DNA of 59,237 nucleotides from a virus: IMG/VR virus record IMGVR_UViG_3300036852_000085, positions 1 to 59,237 of that record; one strand, 5' to 3'. Shown piece by piece: positions 5,768 to 12,580 of this stretch (position 1 is its first letter; each line of letters starts with the position of its first letter). The notes under the pieces were generated by a model. It saw only the letters and a program-made list of their open reading frames with translations, ran no database searches and was not told where the DNA came from. The position numbers and the translations under genes were made by a program.

Positions 5768-5885
5768 TTTAGTGGGTGAAATGTCCCTGAATGTTCCCCT
5801 GGGGATCCTGGAGTCCTTAGCTTACTTCCAGGGGGAGGGGTATGGGAGTATAGTGGGGGGATGAAGACTGTGAGTGTGAGCTGGG
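5768..5885. repeat. Right edge of the duplicated segment (matches 59120-59237 inverted)
   Basis: Exact inverted counterpart of the last 118 bases of the window. It covers the promoter-like region and the first eight codons (MKTVSVSW) of the gene at 5861, so the same promoter and N-terminus face outward into both arms of the large single-copy region. Confidence 0.95.
5828..5860 (+). promoter_or_regulatory. Shared G-rich promoter motif, copy 1, and strong RBS
   Basis: CCAGGGGGAGGGGT (5828-5841) is followed by TATGGGAGTATAGT and GGGGGG right before the ATG at 5861. The identical 14-mer precedes the gene at 55197, and a form one G shorter precedes the gene at 47089. The TATAGT can serve as a -10 box. 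The inverted copy near 59170 would serve the leftward right-hand arm. Confidence 0.6.
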
Positions 5886-6454
5886 ACCTGGACCTTGTCG
5901 AAGAGATGGCCAAGGCCATCCGGGAGGCCCGGTTCCCTGGACATGGGACGACCTGGGAAGACACGCCCGCTAGGGCCCGGGGCTCGTATCTACGAGAGGC
6001 CGAAGCAGTGCTCAACGTCCTTGCCCAGGCCAAGGTCAAAGAAGAGGAGGCCCAAGCGAAGCAGTCTCTGCTTACTGAAGATCAGTTAGCTGAGCTGCTC
6101 CATAACGCCTATAAGCAGTACTACGGCTCAGTTCTGCCGCTATGGAAAGACCTGTCAGGATCAACAAAGGGTTCATACGTGGCAATGGCTAAGGCCATCC
6201 TGGTCGCCGGCCAGGAGCCGGCCACCGTTTCCGCAGCAGCAGTAACGACTATCCGTCAGGTAGGTCCTAACCTGCCTGACGGAATCCAGGAATGGATGTG
6301 GGTTGGCATAGGCGAGAATGCCAGGGCATTCTTGCTTTCCTCCGAGACGGCCGCTGAGACGTTCCTCCGCGAAAACGTGAATCGTCAGATTTTCAAGGTT
6401 CGCATCGTCGAGGCTCGACGGCACCACATAGCTCTCATCCCCAGCGATGAATAG
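5861..6454 (+). CDS. Unknown 197-aa protein with two similar helical modules
   Basis: First gene of the rightward early arm, with GGGGGG as ribosome site. Residues 10-55 (LVEEMAKAIREARFPGH, TPARARGSYLREAEAVL) and about 72-115 (DQLAELLHNAYKQYYG, LSGSTKGSYVAMAKAIL) look like two copies of one helical unit. A C-terminal domain has EWMWVGIGENARAFLL and FLRENVNRQIFKVRIVEARR. I do not recognise the family. Its first eight codons lie in the inverted repeat and are shared with the frame starting at 59144. Confidence 0.75.
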   Translation: MKTVSVSWDLDLVEEMAKAIREARFPGHGTTWEDTPARARGSYLREAEAVLNVLAQAKVKEEEAQAKQSLLTEDQLAELLHNAYKQYYGSVLPLWKDLSGSTKGSYVAMAKAILVAGQEPATVSAAAVTTIRQVGPNLPDGIQEWMWVGIGENARAFLLSSETAAETFLRENVNRQIFKVRIVEARRHHIALIPSDE

Positions 6455-6752
6455 GACCCTGCCGTTACTGATGTTGGGGCTAGTCCTGGCCGGGCTACTG
6501 CTTATCGGCTCAGGGTTCAGTGGCGGCAGCCTGTCCACGCAGGTCAGGGCTACTGGCGTCAACATCGAGGTGACCTGGGACAACGGGAACTTCCTGAAGA
6601 CCCGGGACAGCTTCTATGCCGACGACGGGCACATCGCAGCAGTGCGGGTCTGGGGAGGCAACGCCTGCTGGATCACTATCAACGACCGTGTGGCTGACGC
6701 CAGAGAAGACGCGGGGGCGGTCACCTGTACCTGGAGTAGGGAGCAGACATGA
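6447..6752 (+). CDS. 101-aa exported or membrane-anchored small protein
   Basis: The start overlaps the previous gene by 8 bases. The N-terminus (MNRTLPLLMLGLVLAGLLLI) is a signal peptide or single TM anchor. The remaining 75 residues look beta-rich (VRATGVNIEVTWDNGNFL, IAAVRVWGGNACWITI), with two Cys that could pair outside the membrane. It may act at the host envelope. Family unknown. Confidence 0.7.
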   Translation: MNRTLPLLMLGLVLAGLLLIGSGFSGGSLSTQVRATGVNIEVTWDNGNFLKTRDSFYADDGHIAAVRVWGGNACWITINDRVADAREDAGAVTCTWSREQT

Positions 6753-7162
6753 GAGTGCTGGTGACAGGCTCACGTGACTGGGATGTCCGATACAAGATCA
6801 ACATGATTCTCAACGAACTGAAGGCCATGGCCGACATACTCAACTCTCAGCTGACCATCGTCCATGGAGCTTGCCCTACCGGGGCCGACTTCTACGCAGA
6901 CCAGTGGGCCAACTACCGTTCCGACGTTAAGGCCGAGCAGTGGCCAGCCAGGTGGGAGCTGTACGGGAAGGCGGCCGGTCCTCGCCGCAATGAAGCCATG
7001 GTCGACGCTGGCGCGGACATGTGCCTGGCGTTCCTGAGGGGCAATTCGCCGGGTACCAGTCAGACGATTGCTCTGGCCAGGACGGCGGGGATCCCCACAT
7101 TCGTGATCAACTACGAGAGCGTGGACCAGGAGATCGAAACCCTGAGTCCAGGCCCAGGTTAA
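6749..7162 (+). CDS. SLOG/DUF2493-like nucleotide-binding protein
   Basis: ATGA overlap with the previous stop. The protein opens with MRVLVTGSRDW, a Rossmann-like strand and glycine loop, then has VHGACPTGADFYADQW and GPRRNEAMVDAGADMCLAF. These match the DUF2493/YspA branch of the SLOG superfamily, and the length (137 aa) is typical. SLOG proteins bind nucleotide-derived ligands and are often found in phages, but the role here is not known; NAD or ADP-ribose related ligands are possible. The N-terminal glycines and the RNEAM motif are intact. Confidence 0.8.
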   Translation: MRVLVTGSRDWDVRYKINMILNELKAMADILNSQLTIVHGACPTGADFYADQWANYRSDVKAEQWPARWELYGKAAGPRRNEAMVDAGADMCLAFLRGNSPGTSQTIALARTAGIPTFVINYESVDQEIETLSPGPG

Positions 7163-7172
7163 GGAGAAAGTT

Positions 7173-7376
7173 ATGCCCGAGCCCACAGGTCTTGGCACTC
7201 CCGACAGCGACGAATTCGGCGAAGTTCACTTCAAGTACCACGGCAGCGAAGACCCCAAGCCTGTCAGCTGGCCGGCGGCCACGATGGCATCTGTCGTCGT
7301 GATCTCCGTGATCACTGGCGTGGTCCTGGTGTGTTCGACCTGCGCGGGACTATTCAGCCAATGGACTATGAAATGA
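7173..7376 (+). CDS. 67-aa C-terminally anchored membrane protein
   Basis: An AAGGAGAAAGTT ribosome site precedes the ATG. Residues 1-35 are hydrophilic and acidic; residues 38-60 (MASVVVISVITGVVLVCSTC) form one TM helix. The gene ends in ATGAAATGA, so the RNA ligase start overlaps the stop. Function unknown. Confidence 0.65.
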   Translation: MPEPTGLGTPDSDEFGEVHFKYHGSEDPKPVSWPAATMASVVVISVITGVVLVCSTCAGLFSQWTMK

Positions 7377-8017
7377 CCGAGTATCAGAAGATTCCAGCCC
7401 CGTTCAAGCGACACGTTGAGGGTCCGAACCGCAACAAGCTGATCATCGGCGAGTGGAGCAGTCCTGAACTGGCGGCCCTGAAGAACATCAACTGGATCTG
7501 GACCGAGAAGGTTGACGGCACGAACATCAGGGTTATCTGGGATGGCCACAAGGTCCGGTTCGGTGGTCGCACTGACGCTGCGCAGATCCCAGCCAAGCTG
7601 ATCTCCGTACTTCAGGAGAAGTTCCCTGAGGAGTTACTGGAGGAGGCTTTTGGAGCCACGCCCGCAGTCCTCTACGGGGAGGGTTACGGAGCTGGGATTC
7701 AGTCCGGTGGTGTCTACCGGTCAGACATGAGCTTCGTTCTGTTCGACGTCAAGATCGACTCATGGTGGCTGCTACGGGCCAACGTGGAAGACATCGCGGT
7801 GGCCAAGCTGGGCATTGACGTGGTCCCCATCCTCTGGGTTGGCACGATCGAGGACGCGATTGCCCAAGTCCAAGCTGGTCTACAGTCTGCCTGGCGGCCG
7901 GCAACTCGACCCGAGCAAACTTGGGCCGAAGGCCTGGTTGGCGTGACCCAGGCCGGTCTGCTGGATCGTGGCGGAAACCGTATCATCGTGAAGATCAAGA
8001 CGAAGGATTTCCGGTGA
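7373..8017 (+). CDS. RNA ligase (Rnl2-like nucleotidyltransferase)
   Basis: I choose the ATG at 7373 (MTEYQKIPAPFKRHVEG) because it overlaps the upstream stop as ATGA. Motif I is KVDGTNIRV (about residues 46-54), the lysine being the expected AMP acceptor; downstream follow RFGGRTDAAQIP, YGEGYGAGIQ (motif IIIa/III region) and, at the C-terminus, RIIVKIKTKDF (motif V). At 214 aa it is close to the minimal ligase core. Such enzymes seal broken RNA, classically tRNAs cut by host anticodon nucleases. No polynucleotide kinase/phosphatase partner is visible in the window, but the phage does carry tRNAs at 45182-45388. Confidence 0.85.
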   Translation: MTEYQKIPAPFKRHVEGPNRNKLIIGEWSSPELAALKNINWIWTEKVDGTNIRVIWDGHKVRFGGRTDAAQIPAKLISVLQEKFPEELLEEAFGATPAVLYGEGYGAGIQSGGVYRSDMSFVLFDVKIDSWWLLRANVEDIAVAKLGIDVVPILWVGTIEDAIAQVQAGLQSAWRPATRPEQTWAEGLVGVTQAGLLDRGGNRIIVKIKTKDFR

Positions 8018-8205
8018 CCAGTTCCAGTGAGGAACGGCGAGCCAGGCTCCATCCGACCTGCTCAGACCAGGTCAGCGTGACGTTCATGTACCCGATGGGG
8101 GATGACGTCTTCCTGATTGAGCGAGGGGGGGAGGCGTCCCTGGTGGACAGTGCTAACCTGAGGTCCTTGCTGAAACAACTATCGGGAGAGGACGTCTTGC
8201 CATGA
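8014..8205 (+). CDS. Unknown 63-aa protein
   Basis: GTG start in a GTGA overlap with the ligase stop. The product has QVSVTFMYPMGDDVFLIERG, a small beta-type unit, and a C-terminal helix SANLRSLLKQLSG. No family recognised. Confidence 0.6.
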   Translation: MTSSSEERRARLHPTCSDQVSVTFMYPMGDDVFLIERGGEASLVDSANLRSLLKQLSGEDVLP

Positions 8206-8489
8206 GCAACTGGGAGAACGCGCTGTGGGAGGAATTGGCTGCCATGTCCAGCGTGGACCAGATCAAGGCCACGGCAAGCTGGATCGCCGACATCACGCAC
8301 AGCCTGCTCCCAGCTCTTGCTGCACGACGGCGTGAGCAGATCCTGTTCACGATGAACCTGCCAGGCTGGGACGCACAGCGTGTGGCCGAGACGATCGGGT
8401 CCCGGCGTACCACGATCTCCAGGCTGGCGGAAGAAGCTCGGCGGGAAGCCAGAAGTTCTGGCGATACCCCTCCCCCTGCGATAGACTGA
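8202..8489 (+). CDS. HTH DNA-binding protein (sigma region 4-like helix-turn-helix)
   Basis: ATGA overlap with the previous gene. A helical N-terminus (residues 1-45) is followed by MNLPGWDAQRVAETIGSRRT and TISRLAEEARREA, a helix-turn-helix of the kind that recognises DNA in sigma-70 region 4 or resolvase-like proteins (about residues 52-85). It ends in a short disordered tail. It closes this coupled run of genes and is followed by a strong terminator, so it may regulate the early arm. Confidence 0.65.
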   Translation: MSNWENALWEELAAMSSVDQIKATASWIADITHSLLPALAARRREQILFTMNLPGWDAQRVAETIGSRRTTISRLAEEARREARSSGDTPPPAID

Positions 8490-8636
8490 GGGCACGGCGA
8501 GCCGCAGGGCCTGCTGGGCATGAGTCGCATGAGAACGCGCAGACGTCAAACCACAGTCTCCTGACGCACCCCCGGCAAGGATGCCCATGATGTCCAGACT
8601 GAGCGGACTAGGTATACCTGCGTCTGCGTAGCATCA

Positions 8637-8675
8637 CTGAGGGACCAGCCTGTCGATACCAGGCTGGTCCCTCAG
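8637..8675 (+). terminator. 16-bp perfect hairpin terminator
   Basis: CTGAGGGACCAGCCTG (8637-8652) pairs fully with CAGGCTGGTCCCTCAG (8660-8675) around a 7-base loop, followed by CTCTTTC. The 205-base gap 8490-8694 holds no gene of convincing quality (a 14-codon frame at 8520 only). It separates the first early operon from the next. Confidence 0.8.
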
Positions 8676-8694
8676 CTCTTTCGAGGAGGACGCA

Positions 8695-9009
8695 GTGGCT
8701 CATATCCCGTTGGACCAGGACACCTACGAGGCCTGCCAGCTTTCGCTGCGTAGTGCTCGGATCCACGGCCTCGATCCGATCGAGACACTGCACCGGGCAG
8801 ATCTGATCATGAGCCCGATGGCTGCCACCAGGTTGCAACTGGAGACGGTCATGACGTTGATCAGAATGTTGGAGGATGTCAAGCCTCATGAGTTGCTGCG
8901 GCGCAAGTTCCGAGCCGGCGCGGCCTGCACGCCTGACGACATGGTGATCTGCGTGCTGGACTTCATCAGAGAGTACTGGGAGATGATCAAGAAAGATGGC
9001 GAAGGATGA
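8695..9009 (+). CDS. Unknown 104-aa helical protein
   Basis: GTG start with GAGGAGGACGCA just before it. The product is helical throughout (TYEACQLSLRSARIHGLD, TRLQLETVMTLIRMLEDV, DDMVICVLDFIREYWEMI). First gene after the terminator. No family recognised. Confidence 0.65.
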   Translation: MAHIPLDQDTYEACQLSLRSARIHGLDPIETLHRADLIMSPMAATRLQLETVMTLIRMLEDVKPHELLRRKFRAGAACTPDDMVICVLDFIREYWEMIKKDGEG

Positions 9010-9178
9010 TCCACTTCATGTAAAGCTCGACTGGTTTGTCGACGTGGGCTGTTGGTCAGCTTTCGTCGGGGCGTTCTTCATGTTCTACGACCTCTGGGCG
9101 CTCATCGCCTTCCTTGGAGGATGCGCCATGCTTGGTACGTACCTGATCATCAAGCGTGCAGAAACACGCCATGGATGA
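8996..9178 (+). CDS. 60-aa two-TM membrane protein
   Basis: Overlaps the previous gene by 14 bases. Two hydrophobic stretches, GCWSAFVGAFFMFYDLW and LIAFLGGCAMLGTYLIIK, separated by a short turn, suggest a helical hairpin in the membrane. Function unknown. Confidence 0.65.
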   Translation: MAKDDPLHVKLDWFVDVGCWSAFVGAFFMFYDLWALIAFLGGCAMLGTYLIIKRAETRHG

Positions 9179-9419
9179 TCCGAGCCTCTTCTGCGACAAC
9201 TTTAGCCGCTGCCGTCGGCTCTACATAGGTCGGGGTAGTCCAGAGAAGACCAGGGCAGCCGCCCGGGCCCGGGGCTGGCACTTCTACGAGGGCCCGAACT
9301 TCGATGGGTCCAGGCAGCTCAGCGTCAGCCTGTGTTCTGAGTGCGCTCAGGCTGATCGGCGGGCGTTGCCGAAGGCCGGGGCACCCTTGGAAGGCCAGAC
9401 CGGACTGTTCGAGGAGTGA
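9171..9419 (+). CDS. 82-aa Cys-containing protein, possible zinc site
   Basis: I take the ATG at 9171 (MDDPSLFCDNFSRCRRLYIG), overlapping the upstream stop by 8 bases. Cys pairs C-x5-C and C-x2-C (SLCSECAQADRR) could bind one zinc. The middle (KTRAAARARGWHFYEGPNFD) is familiar from small phage zinc proteins. Function unknown. Confidence 0.65.
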   Translation: MDDPSLFCDNFSRCRRLYIGRGSPEKTRAAARARGWHFYEGPNFDGSRQLSVSLCSECAQADRRALPKAGAPLEGQTGLFEE

Positions 9420-9421
9420 TC

Positions 9422-9529
9422 ATGGCTTTGCACGCGGCCGTCGGAGCGTTGATCTTGGTGGTGTTGATTGCCCTGGTCTTCGCGTTGTTCGGCAACTTCA
9501 ATGACCCTAAAAATGATCTCCACGATTGA
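9422..9529 (+). CDS. 35-aa single-TM peptide
   Basis: ATG at 9422 just after the previous TGA. Residues 6-24 (AVGALILVVLIALVFALFG) form one TM helix, and the C-terminus is charged (NDPKNDLHD). Spacing and overlap style match its neighbours. Confidence 0.55.
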   Translation: MALHAAVGALILVVLIALVFALFGNFNDPKNDLHD

Positions 9530-9536
9530 GGAATCA

Positions 9537-9740
9537 ATGGCCGTCGGAGATATTCACACCTACCCGGACGGGTACAGCTTCCAAGAAACCTTGCACGGCC
9601 CGATGGCCTGGGGAGTATGCGTGGACTGCGGCAAGCCGGCGGCCGAGGCCCTGTGCAACCGAGACAAGGTCGTAGCCGGGGTGCCGCCTACCCGATGTGG
9701 GAGCTGCGCTCGACGTCATCATGGCCTGGGACTGGTCTGA
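9537..9740 (+). CDS. 67-aa zinc-ribbon protein
   Basis: The ATG at 9537 gives MAVGDIHTYPDGYSFQETLH, followed by CVDCGKPAAEALC and CGSCARRHHG. Two CxxC pairs form a likely four-cysteine zinc ribbon. A longer frame from 9468 would overlap the TM peptide and is unlikely. Function unknown. Confidence 0.65.
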   Translation: MAVGDIHTYPDGYSFQETLHGPMAWGVCVDCGKPAAEALCNRDKVVAGVPPTRCGSCARRHHGLGLV

Positions 9741-9747
9741 GGTTGTC

Positions 9748-9765
9748 CCCAGGGCTCCCCCTGGG
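9748..9765. terminator. Small hairpin before the TM peptide gene
   Basis: CCCAGGG (9748-9754) pairs with CCCTGGG (9759-9765). It is followed by TAGTATGGGA, similar to the TATGGGAGTATAGT region before 5861, so this may be a promoter with an overlapping hairpin. Confidence 0.35.
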
Positions 9766-9778
9766 TAGTATGGGATTC

Positions 9779-9928
9779 ATGATTCTTCTCTACGGCGCCG
9801 CCATGATTCCGGCAGTCTTCCTGCTGAGTCTCGGGGCGGTGCTGTTTCTGTTGACCACGATCACCCCCACTGAACCCCCAGGTGAACTTGTACCTGTGGC
9901 TGATCTTCTGACGGAGGAGGATCTCTGA
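9779..9928 (+). CDS. 49-aa single-TM peptide
   Basis: The ATG at 9779 has GGGA about 8 bases upstream; the ATG at 9770 is an alternative. MILLYGAAMIPAVFLLSLGA and following residues form one long TM segment, then a short acidic tail (ADLLTEEDL). Its TGA overlaps the next ATG as TGATG. Confidence 0.55.
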   Translation: MILLYGAAMIPAVFLLSLGAVLFLLTTITPTEPPGELVPVADLLTEEDL

Positions 9929-10344
9929 TGCTTGACATGAATCCGGAAATCAGAGCTAGATGGACGGCCGCTCTGCGTAGCGGCGAGTTCGTGCAGGGCA
10001 TTGAATATCTCGCTTACAACGACCCGAACAGTGGCCAGCGCAAGAACTGTTGCATGGGTGTGCTGTGCGAGTTGGCCCTTGAGGAAGGCGTTGTGACCAG
10101 CCAACTGATCAATGAGATCGTTGGTTATGGCGACGGAAATGAAATGCGAGTTCTTCCCGGGGAGGTCCTGGAGTGGGCTGGCCTATATGAGCAAAACCCA
10201 GCACTGCGCCCCTATCAACGAGGTGATTACCACTGGCGTGGGATCGGGAGCCAGATGACCTGCTCTGACGCCAACGATGGTGAGCGTCTGAGCTTCAGTG
10301 AGATTGCCGACCTGATTGACGGAGGCGTTGATGCCAGTTCCTGA
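9928..10344 (+). CDS. 138-aa phage protein of a common unknown family
   Basis: Preceded by GGAGGATCTC. The motif pattern, R-x2-W-x2-ALRSGEFVQG near the N-terminus, then KNCCMGVLCELALEEGVV, PGEVLEWAGL and a C-terminal LSFSEIADLID, is found in many phage and bacterial proteins of unknown role. The two Cys in NCCMGVLC are characteristic of the group. Length is typical. Confidence 0.7.
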   Translation: MLDMNPEIRARWTAALRSGEFVQGIEYLAYNDPNSGQRKNCCMGVLCELALEEGVVTSQLINEIVGYGDGNEMRVLPGEVLEWAGLYEQNPALRPYQRGDYHWRGIGSQMTCSDANDGERLSFSEIADLIDGGVDASS

Positions 10345-10696
10345 CCTGCACACCGAGGAACCGAAGGTCGAAGTTTCGCCGGGCCTGTATCAGTCCTGGC
10401 GTGAGGCTGAGGACAACGCAGCGGCCTGGAAGAAGGTGGCCCAGGAGCGCCGCGATGCCCTGGAGCAGGCCCTGGGCGACGCGCACGCTGGGACTGTCGA
10501 GGGCCGGCTGGTCGTGACCTACCGTCCCAGCGAGAAGTGGGCCACGGCGGCTCTGATCAAGGCGTACCCGGATCTGACGCAGCACTACATGCGTCGCAAG
10601 GAGAGCCAGGAGCTGGACCTGGAGTTGTTCCGTCGGGCGTACCCAGAGATTGCTGAAGCGTTCCGGGTCCGAGTGTTTAGGGATGCTGGATCATGA
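10331..10696 (+). CDS. Unknown 121-aa charged helical protein
   Basis: The ATG at 10331 has GGAGGCGTTG directly upstream and lies inside the end of the previous gene. A coiled helix (WREAEDNAAAWKKVAQERRD) is followed by a compact domain (VEGRLVVTYRPSEKWATAAL, KAYPDLTQHYMRRKESQELD). It might be an accessory factor of the recombination functions nearby (RusA at 10992), but this is only context. Confidence 0.65.
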   Translation: MPVPDLHTEEPKVEVSPGLYQSWREAEDNAAAWKKVAQERRDALEQALGDAHAGTVEGRLVVTYRPSEKWATAALIKAYPDLTQHYMRRKESQELDLELFRRAYPEIAEAFRVRVFRDAGS

Positions 10697-10995
10697 TCGT
10701 TTACGTGAGCATTGGCAACAGCGATAACAAGCTGACTCAAAAGGAGTGGGCTGACTTCATCGCAGATGTTGAAGACGACATTCAAGGTTCAATAGCTAGT
10801 ATTCATGAATCTTGGCTCTCTGCTTCTGATGTACCTTGGCAGAACGCCTGCTGGTGTATCGAGCTGGATGAGACTGCCTTCAATTTCAAGATCCAGGTGC
10901 AGCGACTGAAGGGAAACCTGCGCTCGCATGCTCAGGCTTACAGGCAAGATTCGATTGCTTGGGCTGAGGTCAAGGAAACAGAGTTCCTCGGATGA
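10693..10995 (+). CDS. Unknown 100-aa protein
   Basis: ATGA overlap. Alternating beta and helix (MIVYVSIGNSDNKLTQKEWA, VEDDIQGSIASIHES, ACWCIELDETAFNFKIQVQ) suggest a small alpha/beta protein. It directly precedes RusA and overlaps it as ATGA. Confidence 0.65.
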   Translation: MIVYVSIGNSDNKLTQKEWADFIADVEDDIQGSIASIHESWLSASDVPWQNACWCIELDETAFNFKIQVQRLKGNLRSHAQAYRQDSIAWAEVKETEFLG

Positions 10996-11756
10996 TCATC
11001 ACCGTCTACGGTGATCCTGCGCCCCAGGGGTCCAAGCGAGCCCTGGGGCGTAGCCCTGCCGGCAAATCCATCATGGTCGAGAACTCCACCAAGGTCATTC
11101 CTTGGCGTAATGACGTCAAGAACGCCGCCGAGCGGGCCGTTGCGGCTCTGGGCATGCCACCACCCATGGACGGCCCCCTGCTGGCCAGGATGGTGTTCAC
11201 CTATCCGAGGCCGAAGAGCCATTTCGGTACTGGGAAGAACTCGGACCGGCTTCGCCCGGATGCTCCGGAGCGTCCCTGCACCGTGCCCGACCTGTCTAAG
11301 CTGGTGCGCTCCACCGAGGATGCGATCAAGGGCCTGGTCTGGGTTGACGATGCCCGGGTAAGCGAGTACAGCCGGGTGGCCAAGGTCTGGGTCAACGAGG
11401 ATATCGAGGCTCTGGACCGTCGAGGAGTCATCATCACCGTGGTCCCTATCGGTCGGCGCGACGACAACGGCAGTGAGATCCATGTTCTGGAGTCTGGTCA
11501 GACGCTGGTGACGCACAGCCTGGCGAACTGTCGACGTAACCCATGGTGTGTCATCCATGTGCCCCGTCCGGGGCCATGGGAGTCCTGGCCGAGACTGTGG
11601 CGCGACGATCGGATGATGATCGAGCGCGTGTGTCCGCACGGAGTGGGGCATCCAGCCGTGGAGCAGATCGAGTGGTTCCAGGAACACCCAGAACGGCATT
11701 CTCTTGATCACGGGTGCGACCTGTGTCCTTGCATGCCCAGGGAGTTAGGTAGATGA
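10992..11756 (+). CDS. RusA-like Holliday junction resolvase with a C-terminal Cys/His extension
   Basis: Opens with MIITVYGDPAPQGSKRALG, the RusA N-terminus. The catalytic region is VPDLSKLVRSTEDAIKGLV and WVDDARVSEY (about residues 97-125), retaining the conserved Asp residues and Lys. RusA enzymes cut four-way DNA junctions during recombination and packaging. RusA is normally about 120-150 aa; here about 100 residues follow, containing RVCPHGVGHP and HGCDLCPCMP, a probable zinc-binding module. ATGA overlaps on both sides. The fusion is the odd point. Confidence 0.85.
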   Translation: MIITVYGDPAPQGSKRALGRSPAGKSIMVENSTKVIPWRNDVKNAAERAVAALGMPPPMDGPLLARMVFTYPRPKSHFGTGKNSDRLRPDAPERPCTVPDLSKLVRSTEDAIKGLVWVDDARVSEYSRVAKVWVNEDIEALDRRGVIITVVPIGRRDDNGSEIHVLESGQTLVTHSLANCRRNPWCVIHVPRPGPWESWPRLWRDDRMMIERVCPHGVGHPAVEQIEWFQEHPERHSLDHGCDLCPCMPRELGR

Positions 11757-12340
11757 TCATCAATATGTTGTGGATTGTCGGCTTGGTGGTGGCCGGCTGG
11801 TCCGGCCACATCCTCTACGTCGACATCAAGAACGACCTGAAGAGGTCAAGGCAGCGCAAACGCCAGGAACGCGAGGATGATGAAGTCCTACGCATCGTGT
11901 CAGGGCTCAGCGAAGATGATCCAGAGGTGGACGTGGGCTCCGAGGAGATCAAGCCAACGCTGCGGGAGCGCCTGGAAGACCGGTGGCTCAACTTGTGGCG
12001 TACCTCGGCCCCTCGTACAGCTGAGCAGGTAGCCGGAACCGGGTTTACGAGACTGTCCTTGCACGATCTCATCTACAGGTCGAAGGAAAAACCAGTGACC
12101 TATACGGGCAGACATCGGGCTGACAAGACGTTGCACATCCAGGGAGGCGAGGATGGCCTGCCGGTCGAAGAAGAAGCGGTACTCAGACGAGATCACGGCG
12201 AAGCTGGCCCTGGCCCGAGCGCGCAGGATGACGGGGTCATCGACTCGGGACGAGCGAAGAATCTACCGCTGCCCCTGGTGCAGGGGCTGGCATCTGACGA
12301 AGAAGAGGTAGTGATGGTAGGTGAACAACCAAACACGTAG
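11753..12340 (+). CDS. Membrane-anchored charged protein
   Basis: ATGA overlap with RusA. N-terminal TM helix (IINMLWIVGLVVAGWSG), then a very charged stretch (DLKRSRQRKRQEREDDEVL) and LRERLEDRWLNLWRTSA. The open frame runs to 12340, but from 12153 a better-looking gene lies in another frame. The last 60 residues here (PLPLVQGLASDEEE) may only be the shadow of that gene, or a true overlap. Confidence 0.55.
   Translation: MIINMLWIVGLVVAGWSGHILYVDIKNDLKRSRQRKRQEREDDEVLRIVSGLSEDDPEVDVGSEEIKPTLRERLEDRWLNLWRTSAPRTAEQVAGTGFTRLSLHDLIYRSKEKPVTYTGRHRADKTLHIQGGEDGLPVEEEAVLRRDHGEAGPGPSAQDDGVIDSGRAKNLPLPLVQGLASDEEEVVMVGEQPNT
12153..12311 (+). CDS. 52-aa zinc-ribbon protein (YRCPWCRGWHL)
   Basis: The ATG at 12153 follows AGGGAGGCGAGG. 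The product is basic (MACRSKKKRYSDEITAKLAL) and ends in RRIYRCPWCRGWHLTKKR, the hallmark of a very common small phage zinc-knuckle family of unknown function. It lies out of frame inside the 3' part of the preceding gene. Confidence 0.75.
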   Translation: MACRSKKKRYSDEITAKLALARARRMTGSSTRDERRIYRCPWCRGWHLTKKR

Positions 12341-12560
12341 TTCCTTGGCCGTGGGCTGGTGCCCAGGCCATCAGAAGTTGCTGTACCCCAGCCGCAAGAT
12401 GGCTAAGGCGGCTGGACGCAAGATCCACGGGGCCTGCTTGTCGGAGTTCCTGTGTGAACTGCACGAGGGTGCCAACCTGTGGCACCTGGGCAACCTCCCA
12501 GCCAGTGTCCGGTCTGGGAAAATTGATCGCTCTCACATCATTCGTAGGACATTTTTATAA
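12321..12560 (+). CDS. 79-aa small phage protein with Cys/His pairs
   Basis: GTG start at 12321. WCPGHQKLLYPSRKMAKAAG, then FLCELHEGANLWHLGNLP: the CPGH and CELH...WHLG spacing is like that of the phage zinc-ribbon group of the preceding gene. Function unknown. Confidence 0.65.
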   Translation: MNNQTRSSLAVGWCPGHQKLLYPSRKMAKAAGRKIHGACLSEFLCELHEGANLWHLGNLPASVRSGKIDRSHIIRRTFL

Positions 12561-12580
12561 CCCCATAGGAATGAATATTC

